Source: a virus. Taken from it: DNA of 35,284 nt. The notes below the pieces were generated by a model. That model searched no databases, had not been told where the DNA came from, and saw only the letters and a list, made by a program, of their open reading frames with translations. Made by a program: the position numbers and the translations under genes. Of this stretch, positions 23,649-31,626 are shown piece after piece; the stretch's first letter is position 1, and the number at the start of each line of letters is the position of its first letter. The stretch covers positions 1-35,284 of the IMG/VR virus record IMGVR_UViG_3300005467_000102. One strand, given 5' to 3'.

Positions 23649-26600
23649 TTAGTTCACGCTTCTTGCTACTTCATACCAATTAGTTCCGCTCTTGACAAGG
23701 GTGATTGAGTCATCGGCTGTTGTAACAAAGTTGCCTGCCAGCTTTAGGTTTGATCCGTCTGTAAAGGTAAGAACCCCATCGAAGATGAGGGTAATGGTAG
23801 TACCATCTATAACCCCGGCTGCATCGACACTTGTTATGGTAGTTGTGCCCGTAACGTGAAATGAATTACCTGTGGGGGCTATAGTAGCTGCGCTGGCAAC
23901 ATTGGCCCCCTGGTATAGATTGGTTATTCCTGATGGATTTATTCCCAGTTTTAGATTGGCCGTGATCGACCCTAAGGGATTCCCAAGCCTGGTGGCTGAC
24001 TGGTAAATGCCAAAGTCCCCGAAGGCAACGTTATCTGTACGCAAAGCCCAGTTGCGAGTGCCTGTGTTAGAATTGTTGCTATAGAAATCCAAGCGTTCCG
24101 AACTGGCATCTGTTAAGCCTTCAACTCTAAGAGCAAAGTCTGTACTGTTGCTATAGACATGAAGTGGCGTAGCAGGAGCATTGGATGCACCTATTGCTAC
24201 TAAATCACGGAATGATCTAATACCCCCTAACAACCCTACATCAGTGCGAAATCGGATGTTTGCGGAATCCGTTGGGATAGTCTCACCATCAACAGTTGCA
24301 AAGGTATCAATATCAATTCCCCGCCCAGTAGTAGGTGCCCAAGTTGCTAAGTCCTCTAACTTGGTGATGGAACCATGAAGGCTGTCTATCTTGATGGATT
24401 GGGGAAAAGTTGGCTGACTGGCAATGGGCCGGATTTGGATTTCCCCAACTAATCCTATAAAGGTGTCACTGTCTGTGAAACCAAGCCTAACTCCGATATT
24501 CGATCCGCCTTGTAAGGTAAACCTTACTCCATCTAGCGTGAGCTGTGAAATACTTCCTGTTGGTGCAACGTTGATGCCCTTTGATCCTGCTATGCTTGAA
24601 TTAGCATAGAAGTTTCTGACTGTTGGGGCATTGGCCAGGTCAAAGTCTCCTGTAGGGTTTGGATTGTAATGATCGATGACGAGGGCGAAATCTTTATGGT
24701 TGATAACCTTCGCATCATAAATCATCAAGCCTTCGGCACCAGTTGAACTGATGGCGGTGTTGGCAAGAGAGTTGGCGTCGAATAATAGGTGCTCGAACCT
24801 TATACCTCCTATCGGCCCGGTAACGGTGAACATTGTTCCACCGCTTGCCCCGGTCCACTTGAAGCTAGACGGATTGACTGCCCCGGCCATGTTCAGCAGA
24901 TGACCACTGGCCCCTCGGATGACAACGTTATGCCGAGTCGATGCAGTCGTGGAGGTTCCATTTCCAATCGTGATGTTTGAAGCGATAGCGATGGTCTTGC
25001 CTTGGGGAACTTCTATAGTTCCCCCAGCAGCAGGAATCGTTGTACTGATCAGAGTAGCCAGAGCAGCAGAGTCATCGGTTGTTCCATCACAGGTTAGATA
25101 AGCACAGGCATTGTAGACTGCCCCACCCTTATCATAGATTGGGCCAAATAGGTTTCCTGTAGTCAGTTCCAGCTTGTTGCTGCTAGCAGTCAGAACTGGA
25201 TCGGTGCCGGATAGATCAAAGGTAATAGTTCGGCTGGCTTGAGTACCGTCGAACAGGTTGAAGCTGGCAACCTGTGTAGCTGGCGTCCAGCTAAAGGTAG
25301 GATTCCCGCCTGTTCCGTCAGTGTTGGTGATGCCCATGCCGGTTCCAGCCACGAAGCTACGAGCGGCGAAGGCCCCAGCAGAGCTTTGAACAATCCACCC
25401 GAGCGATGTACCAAGGGATGCGAGGGCGTCTGCGGTGACGGAGCCAGTGCCGATCTTGGCTAGCTTGCCGGTGGTGTCTACTCTGATTCCATTGGCAGTG
25501 CCCCCGGCTGTTACCTGGAATGGATTGACTGTTGAGGTTGAGAGCGTATCGATAGCAACCAGCAGCGGAGTACCTGCTGCTGCTGATGCGGTGTTCTCGC
25601 CTATTCTCCAGCCTATCTTGCCACTGGTTGTGAGAGTCCACTTCCAGATTTGAGCGTTGTCGCCGCTGTTCAGAGTGTTGGAAGTAGTAGCTGCGGTTAT
25701 ACTGCTGAGAGCCGTTGCAGCCGAGCCCGCACAGGAACCGAATGTCGGTACGCCTCCATCGGTTGCTTGTAAACAGAGGGTTCCAGCACCGCCTGCTGCC
25801 GTGGTGATGAACTTGGAGCCGTCGTAGTAGAAAGCTCCATTGGTTGAATAGCTAGCACTGGTTGTGTTGGTTCCACCCCGAGCAAGGCTGAAGACACCAC
25901 TGCCGATTGCTGCTGTGTCGAGAGGGCCCCCGCCTGCTGCGTTCTGGTGGCTATGCTGGGCTCCGGTGAAGTCGCCAATGTTGGGAGCAACCAGCGTCTT
26001 GTTTGATTCTATCTGGCTCTCATTAAGGTTAACAACGGTACGGTTAACTCCGTTGGCTCCATATTCCAGAGTATTGCTGGTTGAGTCATAGGCTAAGCGG
26101 CCACTGACCGTTGGATTTGCGCCCCCTGCAACTGGGATTGTAAAGGAAGAAGCAGCAGAGAAATCCTGAGCCCCTGCGCTGAACGTGTTGCCTTGATCGG
26201 TGTAGACGGTTGTGCCAAGGGTTCTGGTTTTGGCGAGCGTTCCAGACCAGCCCATCGTGAACGTGTGAACTGTGCCTACGCTATTGATTCCCAAGGTTAC
26301 ATTAACGTCATTGCTATTGGAGAAGGTCTGGCTTGCTCCGGTGAGTCCGTTCAGAGATGTGATGCCCGAGCCAGCGCCGCCCCCGATGGCTCCCCATACA
26401 CCGGCTTGGAAACCGTTGAACTGGCCAGTGGTGCTGTTGTAGATGAACAGGCCATTGGCCGGGGAAGAGATCGCATCGCGTTGAGTCGTGGTCAGCCGAG
26501 GAGGAAGCAAGCCTTGGGTTGTGGACGTTAGATCGAGCAAGGCTGAAGCAGCAGGGCTGGTGTTGTTGATGCCGATGCTAACGGTGTTGTCGGTGATCTG

Positions 26601-27044
26601 GCTGTTGGTTATAGACGAGGTTCCAGACCACTTTGGAACCCGGCCACTGGTGCCCGAGCCGCTGAGCGGAGACGAGGAGGCATCAGCTATCTTGACGGTT
26701 CGGATCGTTGTGGCTGAGAGCCCGGAAGCCGTTATCGAAACGTCATAGCTCCCGTTGTTGGCATAGAAGGCCCAGTAGCCGGTTGTGGCATCGGCAGTGA
26801 AAGGATTGGCTTTGGGCGTCCCAGCGCCGTCGCTGAAAATGGTCGAGAGGTTTGTCGATCCGGCGTCGAACACACTGACGGTACAGCCTACATAGGTTCG
26901 CTGGACCTTTGTAGACGATGACACTCCGTTGGTGACAACTGACTGCCCGCCCTTTTCACAGAAGCCGGTTACGGGGCTTTGAGCCGAGGCCCAGGGGGAT
27001 AGACAGCAGAGCCAGAATAGAAGTAATCCAAGCCGCTTTTTCAT
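23649..27044 (-). CDS. Pectate-lyase-like beta-helix tail spike with Sec signal peptide (1131 aa)
   Basis: Residues 1–22 form a Sec signal ending in ASAQ. A conserved N-terminal beta region (25–125) is followed by fibre repeats with a GLLPPRLTTTQRDAI motif (about 178–192). Residues 640–880 begin with CDGTTDDSAALATLI and VPQGKTI, the entry motif of pectate-lyase-3/phage-spike beta helices. The C-terminal ~90 residues (TGNSFHVTGTTTITS onward) are a beta cap. It is likely a glycan-binding or depolymerising spike. It shares an NTASAA(A)G(S/T)PLL repeat with the GH43 fibre, showing a common modular origin. It overlaps neither neighbour but lies within 12 bases of both. Confidence 0.8.
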   Translation of the reverse strand: MKKRLGLLLFWLCCLSPWASAQSPVTGFCEKGGQSVVTNGVSSSTKVQRTYVGCTVSVFDAGSTNLSTIFSDGAGTPKANPFTADATTGYWAFYANNGSYDVSITASGLSATTIRTVKIADASSSPLSGSGTSGRVPKWSGTSSITNSQITDNTVSIGINNTSPAASALLDLTSTTQGLLPPRLTTTQRDAISSPANGLFIYNSTTGQFNGFQAGVWGAIGGGAGSGITSLNGLTGASQTFSNSNDVNVTLGINSVGTVHTFTMGWSGTLAKTRTLGTTVYTDQGNTFSAGAQDFSAASSFTIPVAGGANPTVSGRLAYDSTSNTLEYGANGVNRTVVNLNESQIESNKTLVAPNIGDFTGAQHSHQNAAGGGPLDTAAIGSGVFSLARGGTNTTSASYSTNGAFYYDGSKFITTAAGGAGTLCLQATDGGVPTFGSCAGSAATALSSITAATTSNTLNSGDNAQIWKWTLTTSGKIGWRIGENTASAAAGTPLLVAIDTLSTSTVNPFQVTAGGTANGIRVDTTGKLAKIGTGSVTADALASLGTSLGWIVQSSAGAFAARSFVAGTGMGITNTDGTGGNPTFSWTPATQVASFNLFDGTQASRTITFDLSGTDPVLTASSNKLELTTGNLFGPIYDKGGAVYNACAYLTCDGTTDDSAALATLISTTIPAAGGTIEVPQGKTIAIASNITIGNGTSTTASTRHNVVIRGASGHLLNMAGAVNPSSFKWTGASGGTMFTVTGPIGGIRFEHLLFDANSLANTAISSTGAEGLMIYDAKVINHKDFALVIDHYNPNPTGDFDLANAPTVRNFYANSSIAGSKGINVAPTGSISQLTLDGVRFTLQGGSNIGVRLGFTDSDTFIGLVGEIQIRPIASQPTFPQSIKIDSLHGSITKLEDLATWAPTTGRGIDIDTFATVDGETIPTDSANIRFRTDVGLLGGIRSFRDLVAIGASNAPATPLHVYSNSTDFALRVEGLTDASSERLDFYSNNSNTGTRNWALRTDNVAFGDFGIYQSATRLGNPLGSITANLKLGINPSGITNLYQGANVASAATIAPTGNSFHVTGTTTITSVDAAGVIDGTTITLIFDGVLTFTDGSNLKLAGNFVTTADDSITLVKSGTNWYEVARSVN

Positions 27045-27046
27045 GA

Positions 27047-27538
27047 TCAGTGAACGTAGGCTTTACCCCAGACTGGGCGCTTGGCGAAGTCAGCTATTGG
27101 GTCATGGCTGGGACGAGAGGTGGCTGAGATAACGGGAGCCGGGGCGTGGTTGGCGAACAGCGACAACGCAATGTCTACCAAGCCCAGAGCAGCCATGATT
27201 CCAGCCCTTACGCTTTCGTCTTTAAGCTGCGGAATATCGTGGGCAATGATGTCATCCAGCAGCCTGATGGACTCAGAGAGATAGCCTCTGATCTCAGTAG
27301 CCGTGCTGGTTGCTACCGTGTCTCTGAGCTTCGTGGCTATGGTCAGCCCTTGGTCGATCTTGGGCAAGGCGTTTGGTAGAAACTGAGAGATCAACGGGCG
27401 AGCTTTGCCAAGGCCGGTGATGATGTCGCTGGCATACATCACAAAGTTGTCCTTGCTTGAACCGGGTGTGTTGGTCTTCGGAGCACAGCTTGCCAGCAGC
27501 AGCGTGAGCACCAACGGAAGGATCGATAGTTTTCTCAT
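27047..27538 (-). CDS. Outer-membrane-type lipoprotein (163 aa)
   Basis: The N-terminus carries a lipoprotein signal with lipobox LLASC (Cys18), so the mature protein should be lipid-anchored. The rest is helical (SDIITGLGKARPLISQFL; ATKLRDTVATSTATEIRGYL), with a C-terminal flexible tail. A strong AGGAG precedes ATG 27538, which is in an ATGA overlap with the putative holin-like gene. Phage lipoproteins of this size can be o-spanins or surface-exclusion proteins; proximity to membrane genes favours lysis or exclusion, but the choice is open. Confidence 0.7.
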   Translation of the reverse strand: MRKLSILPLVLTLLLASCAPKTNTPGSSKDNFVMYASDIITGLGKARPLISQFLPNALPKIDQGLTIATKLRDTVATSTATEIRGYLSESIRLLDDIIAHDIPQLKDESVRAGIMAALGLVDIALSLFANHAPAPVISATSRPSHDPIADFAKRPVWGKAYVH

Positions 27539-27837
27539 GGGTTTCTCCTTTGTGTAATGTCATCCTTGTTGACATTCACTACTTGGCTTTGAACCGCTTC
27601 AGGTGGTGGCGGGTTGTCGGATTTTATAACCGCCGCACTCTTTCCAAAATCCGTGATGCCTTGGGCACCGATGAGCACACCGAAGATAGTAATGATCGTG
27701 GTTACATCTTCTGGGGCCAGAACGATATTGTGCTTGGCAGCGAAGGCAGCAAGCATTCCGGCTAGGGCAGTAATGACCTTAGCCGAGGTTAGAAGGCGTT
27801 TGAGGGCTTCGATGAGCCGTTCGGTGAAGGTGTTCAT
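27535..27837 (-). CDS. Holin-like small membrane protein (100 aa)
   Basis: The start MNTFTERLIEALKRLL at 27837, with AGGAG just upstream, is far better than the in-frame GTG at 27957, whose extension overlaps another membrane gene. Residues 16–75 contain two hydrophobic stretches (AKVITALAGMLAAFAA; TTIITIFGVLIGAQG), with a charged C-terminal tail, a topology seen in class II holins and phage_holin families. It shares ATGA with the lipoprotein gene and TGATG with the preceding membrane gene. A holin role is plausible, not proven. Confidence 0.55.
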   Translation of the reverse strand: MNTFTERLIEALKRLLTSAKVITALAGMLAAFAAKHNIVLAPEDVTTIITIFGVLIGAQGITDFGKSAAVIKSDNPPPPEAVQSQVVNVNKDDITQRRNP

Positions 27838-28058
27838 CAGCCTCCTATGGGGAATCCAAAGGTTGCAAGGCCAAGCAGCAGGAACAGTATGAAGATCAGG
27901 AAGTGCCCACCAATGTTCGGGTAGACCGCACCTGCTCCACCCCGAGGCCAGTACCACACGAAGCCGAGGATGATCCAGAGGAGCATGATGAGCCAGAAGA
28001 TGAAACCAATGCTCATCTGACCACCGCCTTCTCGAAGCAACAGTAGTAGGATTGGCAT
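27837..28058 (-). CDS. Two-pass small membrane protein (73 aa)
   Basis: A strong AAGGAG site lies before ATG 28058. The product is nearly all membrane: IGFIFWLIMLLWIILGFVWYW and HFLIFILFLLLGLATFGF, joined by a short Gly-rich loop. The short hydrophilic N-terminus and TGATG coupling to the next membrane gene suggest a holin/antiholin-type pair, but many phages carry such proteins of unknown role. It begins right after a likely terminator, so a new promoter may lie nearby; none is evident. Confidence 0.6.
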   Translation of the reverse strand: MPILLLLLREGGGQMSIGFIFWLIMLLWIILGFVWYWPRGGAGAVYPNIGGHFLIFILFLLLGLATFGFPIGG

Positions 28059-28070
28059 AAGCTACTCCTT

Positions 28071-28098
28071 AGAAGCGAAAGGGGTGGCCCGCCACCCC
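28071..28098 (-). terminator. Rho-independent terminator-like hairpin
   Basis: Bases 28081–28098 are a perfect inverted repeat (GGGGTGG / CCACCCC with a 4-base loop). Read leftwards, it starts just after the stop codon at 28106 and is followed by TTTCGCTTCT, a weak U-rich run. It would attenuate transcription between the coiled-coil gene and the membrane-protein genes. Confidence 0.6.
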
Positions 28099-28105
28099 GA
28101 TCTGG

Positions 28106-28495
28106 TTACGCCGGCTGGTCGTCGGCTGCAAGGTCAGTCGTGCTCTGAACGAGAGCGGCTGTTGCGGCGCCGATTGCATCGTTGTTTGCGGTGATCCGGT
28201 CGGTTGCAGCCATCACGCCCGCTTTGAGTTGATCCAGGTTGGTAGCGTTAGCTACGAGGTCTGCGACTTGCTGAATCTCCTTGGTGATTGCATCGGTTGC
28301 AGCCGTGGATGCGGTTTGGAACGCCGTAAGCGCCTCGGCCTGGGCGTCGAGTTTTGCATTAAGATCATCGATTTCTGCCATGATTTTCCTCTGCTCCTTC
28401 TTTAGTTGTTTGACTTCGCGTTGAATGTGTTGCACGACTGCAAGAATTTCTTGTAGAACGTCCTGATTGCCGCGCTTGGTTGTAGCAGTGGGCAT
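28106..28495 (-). CDS. Coiled-coil protein with possible internal start (129 aa)
   Basis: ATG 28495 has GGAG eight bases upstream; the GTG at 28513 would give six extra residues. Residues 15–85 form a continuous coiled coil (QHIQREVKQLKKEQRKI; LNAKLDAQAEALTAF), and the C-terminus is Ala/Thr-rich. A second ATG at 28381 with its own AGAGGAAA site would give a 91-residue short form. No enzymatic motif. It ends at a terminator-like hairpin. Possibly a virion or lysis-associated helix bundle. Confidence 0.6.
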   Translation of the reverse strand: MPTATTKRGNQDVLQEILAVVQHIQREVKQLKKEQRKIMAEIDDLNAKLDAQAEALTAFQTASTAATDAITKEIQQVADLVANATNLDQLKAGVMAATDRITANNDAIGAATAALVQSTTDLAADDQPA

Positions 28496-28509
28496 TGTCG
28501 TTACTCCGG

Positions 28510-28914
28510 TCACTTGCTAGAGAACAGCTTCACGATTGCACCGCCGATGACGCCCGCGATGGGCACCACGACGAGCATGATTCCGATGAGCCTGTTGTGG
28601 GCCTTTTCCATCGCTTCAATCCGTCTTTTCAATCCCTCGATTTTCTCATCTGCGCGTTCAAAGGCGGCATCCTTAGCCGAAGCATTTTGCTTGATCCAGT
28701 CTTCATACTTGTCCAGCGTAACGTAGGTATGAGCCGTTTCTACAGCCTGCTCGTGGGCGTGGTTGAGGCTGTTCAGCCGCCGCTCGTATTCCTTCGCCTG
28801 CAACTTGAGCGCACGGCGAACAGACCTGCTCTCTGACTTCCACAGCCTGTTGAAGTGCATGTGGAGCGTGTCTATACTCCACCCGCTCACATTGCGTTCT
28901 GTCTCGCCGCTCAT
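28510..28914 (-). CDS. Coiled-coil protein with C-terminal membrane anchor (134 aa)
   Basis: A charged helical body (RRALKLQAKEYERRLNSLNHAHEQAVE; ERADEKIEGLKRRIEAMEK) leads into a single C-terminal hydrophobic helix (LIGIMLVVVPIAGVIGGAIVKLF). This layout resembles XhlA/haemolysin-type holin accessory proteins of phages. AGGAGC precedes ATG 28914. The neighbours are other membrane and coiled-coil genes. It is tail-anchored in the inner membrane with the helix in the cytoplasm, by inference; the lysis role is tentative. Confidence 0.6.
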   Translation of the reverse strand: MSGETERNVSGWSIDTLHMHFNRLWKSESRSVRRALKLQAKEYERRLNSLNHAHEQAVETAHTYVTLDKYEDWIKQNASAKDAAFERADEKIEGLKRRIEAMEKAHNRLIGIMLVVVPIAGVIGGAIVKLFSSK

Positions 28915-28934
28915 TCACAATAGCTCCTGATTCG

Positions 28935-29216
28935 TTACAGCTTCGTATCAAGCCACTTCCTGCGCTTGTCGTTGAGCGCCCGCTGGCGCTTGATCGAGTC
29001 AGCCATCGCCTTCCTGATGTCGGCGCAAATGCTTTCCTGCTCAACTAAGTGCAGAGAGGCATCTTCTTTCAACAGATTGTTGTTCAGCAGACCACCCCCC
29101 GCTTCCACAATCTCATCACCGAGCTGCTTTGCACCTTTGAAGGCACATAACAATGAATAGGAATCAGCATCGAAGTCCAGCTTATCCAAGATTACCTTGT
29201 CCGGTAGTGCGGGCAT
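28935..29216 (-). CDS. Hypothetical helical protein (93 aa)
   Basis: A short soluble protein, mainly helical, with a basic C-terminus (KRQRALNDKRRKWLDTKL) that could bind nucleic acid or membrane. A GGTGAGG site precedes ATG 29216. It sits between the membrane-anchored coiled-coil gene and a membrane/coiled-coil gene, all closely spaced. No recognisable domain; function unknown. Confidence 0.55.
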   Translation of the reverse strand: MPALPDKVILDKLDFDADSYSLLCAFKGAKQLGDEIVEAGGGLLNNNLLKEDASLHLVEQESICADIRKAMADSIKRQRALNDKRRKWLDTKL

Positions 29217-29226
29217 AATTGGTTCC

Positions 29227-29760
29227 TCACCTTCTAGCGTCCACTTTCAGTTCAAGTGCGGCTATGCGGCTATCCATCTTACCGCTCCAATTCCAAAGGG
29301 CGTCGGACTTTTGGCGTAGTTCCATCATCTGCTGGTCTGAACTCTGACGCATCGTGCCTACATCTGCTCGTGTCTGCTTGGCAATATCCAACGCCTGCGT
29401 GATATCACCTCTCAATCCCTGAATTGCATCGAGCAAAGTCTTCTTGTCGTCTTCGACTATCTTCTTGTCGTCAGCTCGGTTGTTCTCGGTGTTCCTCAAT
29501 GCCTGCTGAACCGTTCCGTCAATCAACCCACGCTGATTAGCCTTCTCCATGAAGGTAATGGTTAGCGCAATCGCAGCGATCAAGATAGAGATCATCGCCA
29601 GAATAGCGCCCAGCCCAACCTCTTTGAATGCTCTGATCTGTCTAGTCAACTTTGCCTCGTTGATGTCATGTTCATCACTTGGCGGCTCTGGGCGTAGTAT
29701 CTCTACCTTGCTACTACTGCGGCCTCGGATTCCAACTAAGTTGGCCGCGTTTTCGGACAT
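29227..29760 (-). CDS. Membrane-anchored coiled-coil protein (177 aa)
   Basis: A hydrophilic N-terminus of about 48 residues is followed by one membrane helix (49–70, GLGAILAMISILIAAIALTITF), then a long coiled coil (80–175, e.g. QALRNTENNRADDKKIVED). The predicted topology places the coiled coil in the periplasm, as in inner-membrane spanins, although the cytoplasmic part is longer than usual. GAGGTGA precedes ATG 29760. No adjacent overlapping o-spanin gene is present, which weakens that reading. Confidence 0.55.
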   Translation of the reverse strand: MSENAANLVGIRGRSSSKVEILRPEPPSDEHDINEAKLTRQIRAFKEVGLGAILAMISILIAAIALTITFMEKANQRGLIDGTVQQALRNTENNRADDKKIVEDDKKTLLDAIQGLRGDITQALDIAKQTRADVGTMRQSSDQQMMELRQKSDALWNWSGKMDSRIAALELKVDARR

Positions 29761-29832
29761 TCGTTCACCTCACTATCTCCCAGAATAAATTGCAAGCGTC
29801 CAGAAAAGATTGGGGCAGAGTAGCTACTTCAG

Positions 29833-30078
29833 CTAGCTCCCTTTCGGCTTGCTCGGGGTGATCTGTTCATCCATCGGTGAACCGATGATGACGTTGCCAC
29901 CCTTCTTGTTGCCCAGATAGTCGTCAGCATATTGAGTCGTTGAAATCGGCCCGTAGCTGGACGGGGGCTTGCTGAACTCTTTAGCGGTGTGCCCACCGAA
30001 GCTGCCGCTCACCCTATGAGGCGAAGGCGGCTTCGGGTAGTCCGCCATCGGGGAATCTGAACCGTGTTTTCTTGCCAC
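29833..30078 (-). CDS. Pro/Ser-rich disordered protein, GTG start (81 aa)
   Basis: The start is GTG at 30078 with AAAGGAG seven bases upstream. The product is disordered, rich in Pro, Ser, Gly and Lys (KPPSPHRVSGSFGG; PSSYGPISTTQYADD). It lies directly after the head–tail adaptor gene. Similar unstructured proteins occur as minor virion components or linkers. No motif to assign a role. The 72 bases between it and the following gene show nothing notable. Confidence 0.5.
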   Translation of the reverse strand: MARKHGSDSPMADYPKPPSPHRVSGSFGGHTAKEFSKPPSSYGPISTTQYADDYLGNKKGGNVIIGSPMDEQITPSKPKGS

Positions 30079-30110
30079 TGTAATACTCCTTTCAGAACTG
30101 CATTATAGCA

Positions 30111-31082
30111 TCATTGAATAGGCGCGTGGGATTGTAAAAAGGCACTATCGATTGGATAAAGAGAGCCACTGCTCTCTGGGATCAAAAGGTTCTGGATCAT
30201 CTGTTCTTCGTCTTGGATCTCACAGAGCCGAAGCTGCTCTTTGTAGAGCGTGTTGTGCTGCTCCATGAATAGGGGCCAGTTGATCCCACGATAACGGGCA
30301 TCTGCTTGATGAGAAGCCCACTGGCACCCACGAAACAGGGCTCTCTCTAGAATAAGATCATCTGTGATAACAGGCGGGAGGCTATCACCGCTGACGAAAT
30401 CAACCCCCCGCTTCTGATATACAACCAGAAAGCCTCTCTCAAAGTTAGGTGAGGGCCACATTTCATAGACTGGCTGGTTGTTGCCATCAGTCTTACGAGT
30501 AGCCAGAACATAGGGCTGACCGCTCGATGCTCTCTGGGGGTCAGAGTTGTCCAGTTCTTCGGCTGCTACATTCAAGACAAGGCTGTAGGCGCTCACCGGA
30601 TCGTAGACTCTGCGGTAGCGCAGGAAATCCGTGACCTCTACACCGACTGCGTTCAGCGGAGGACCGTAGAAGATTCGAGTAATGATGTAGCTAGCTGCGG
30701 TGCTGGTTGTTTCCAGATAGATACGATCCAAGGTCAACACGACAGCGGTTGGAACCGTGAAGTCAGCAGCCGTTATCGAGTAGATAGGCCCACCGCTGAC
30801 CCTGAACTGTCTCAAGGTAATAGCAGGGTTAGGTAGGCCGACGAGAGCCGCCGAAGCTGTAGCGTCGAGCGTAACGGACTGGCTGAACTGGGTTACACTA
30901 GCTGATCCAGCGTTGATAAGCGGAGGGCTGTATAGCCAACCCTCCGCCATCAGGAAGGACCAGTGGCGATGGTCACGAATATCGCGCCACGCTCGGTTGA
31001 TGAGCTTCTGCGCGAGTAGCGCGGGGAGCTGGGGCAGGTGGATCAGAATTTCGTTCCAAAGTTGATCGTAGGTGCTCGGCAT
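30111..31082 (-). CDS. Head–tail adaptor / tail tubular protein A-like (323 aa)
   Basis: The N-terminus (LPALLAQKLINRAWRDIRDHRHWSFL) matches the helical start typical of podovirus head–tail adaptors (T7 gp11-like and relatives), which form the 12-fold ring beneath the portal. A beta-rich middle (VTLDATASAALVGL; FTVPTAVVLTLDRIYL) is followed by a helical C-terminus (ILERALFRGCQWASHQAD; LYKEQLRLCEIQDEEQMIQ). Position after the capsid and decoration genes fits. ATG 31082 is preceded by GAGGTAG. Confidence is moderate because the family is diverse. Confidence 0.65.
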   Translation of the reverse strand: MPSTYDQLWNEILIHLPQLPALLAQKLINRAWRDIRDHRHWSFLMAEGWLYSPPLINAGSASVTQFSQSVTLDATASAALVGLPNPAITLRQFRVSGGPIYSITAADFTVPTAVVLTLDRIYLETTSTAASYIITRIFYGPPLNAVGVEVTDFLRYRRVYDPVSAYSLVLNVAAEELDNSDPQRASSGQPYVLATRKTDGNNQPVYEMWPSPNFERGFLVVYQKRGVDFVSGDSLPPVITDDLILERALFRGCQWASHQADARYRGINWPLFMEQHNTLYKEQLRLCEIQDEEQMIQNLLIPESSGSLYPIDSAFLQSHAPIQ

Positions 31083-31085
31083 TCA

Positions 31086-31580
31086 CTATCTACCTCGGAA
31101 CTCCATTCGACAGGTTACGGCAGACAGATTGGTAGTGTTGCTGACCTCGGCTAATGGTTGCTGAGTGACCGAGGGAGAAGCACCAAGGAAGGTAGCGATC
31201 GGGATTGTCCGGTTGGTAGCGGCGGCTTTCGACAGCACCCCAGCGTTGCTATCAGGGTTGATCCCGATGGCTTCGCCGATGGCCCCGCCGACAACCGTGA
31301 CGTTGCCGGTTATCGAGCCGGTTCCTCCTCGTAGAGCCATCAGCTTCTTGTTGGTGTAGTCCCAGACTACCCAGGCTACGCCCGAAGCTGCGGCATTGAG
31401 GCCGATCATCAGGGCTCCAAAGATGTCACCGGCTTTGGCGAAGCCGATTCTCTGGGCTGAAAGTCCAAGGGAGGCTCCATAGCCCCCCGTTGGATAGCTC
31501 GTATCGAAAGCGATCTGGACGCCGACGATTCGGGTCTTACTCCAGACATCCTCATACAGTTTGGTCAAGGTTACGGCCAT
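31086..31580 (-). CDS. Head decoration or minor capsid protein (164 aa)
   Basis: A Gly/Ala-rich, beta-strand protein (VQIAFDTSYPTGGYGASLGL; GVAWVVWDYTNKKLMALRGG), typical of head fibre or decoration proteins lying between capsid and adaptor genes. AAGGAG precedes ATG 31580. No charged coiled coil and no signal peptide. It could also be a tail protein, but its location and low charge favour the capsid surface. Confidence 0.6.
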   Translation of the reverse strand: MAVTLTKLYEDVWSKTRIVGVQIAFDTSYPTGGYGASLGLSAQRIGFAKAGDIFGALMIGLNAAASGVAWVVWDYTNKKLMALRGGTGSITGNVTVVGGAIGEAIGINPDSNAGVLSKAAATNRTIPIATFLGASPSVTQQPLAEVSNTTNLSAVTCRMEFRGR

Positions 31581-31595
31581 GACGTTTTCTCCTTC

Positions 31596-31612
31596 TCTGG
31601 CTCAAGGCCAGA
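31596..31612 (-). other. Small intergenic hairpin
   Basis: TCTGGC (31596–31601) and GCCAGA (31607–31612) form a 6-pair stem with a 5-base loop in the 46-base gap between two head genes. No U-run follows on the transcribed strand, so it is more likely an RNA processing or stability element than a terminator. Confidence 0.3.
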
Positions 31613-31626
31613 AGGGGTTAGTGACC

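Noticed and set aside
27838-27957. N-terminal extension of the holin-like gene
   Set aside because: It overlaps the preceding membrane gene, is Trp/Pro-rich and lacks a ribosome site, while ATG 27837 has AGGAG.
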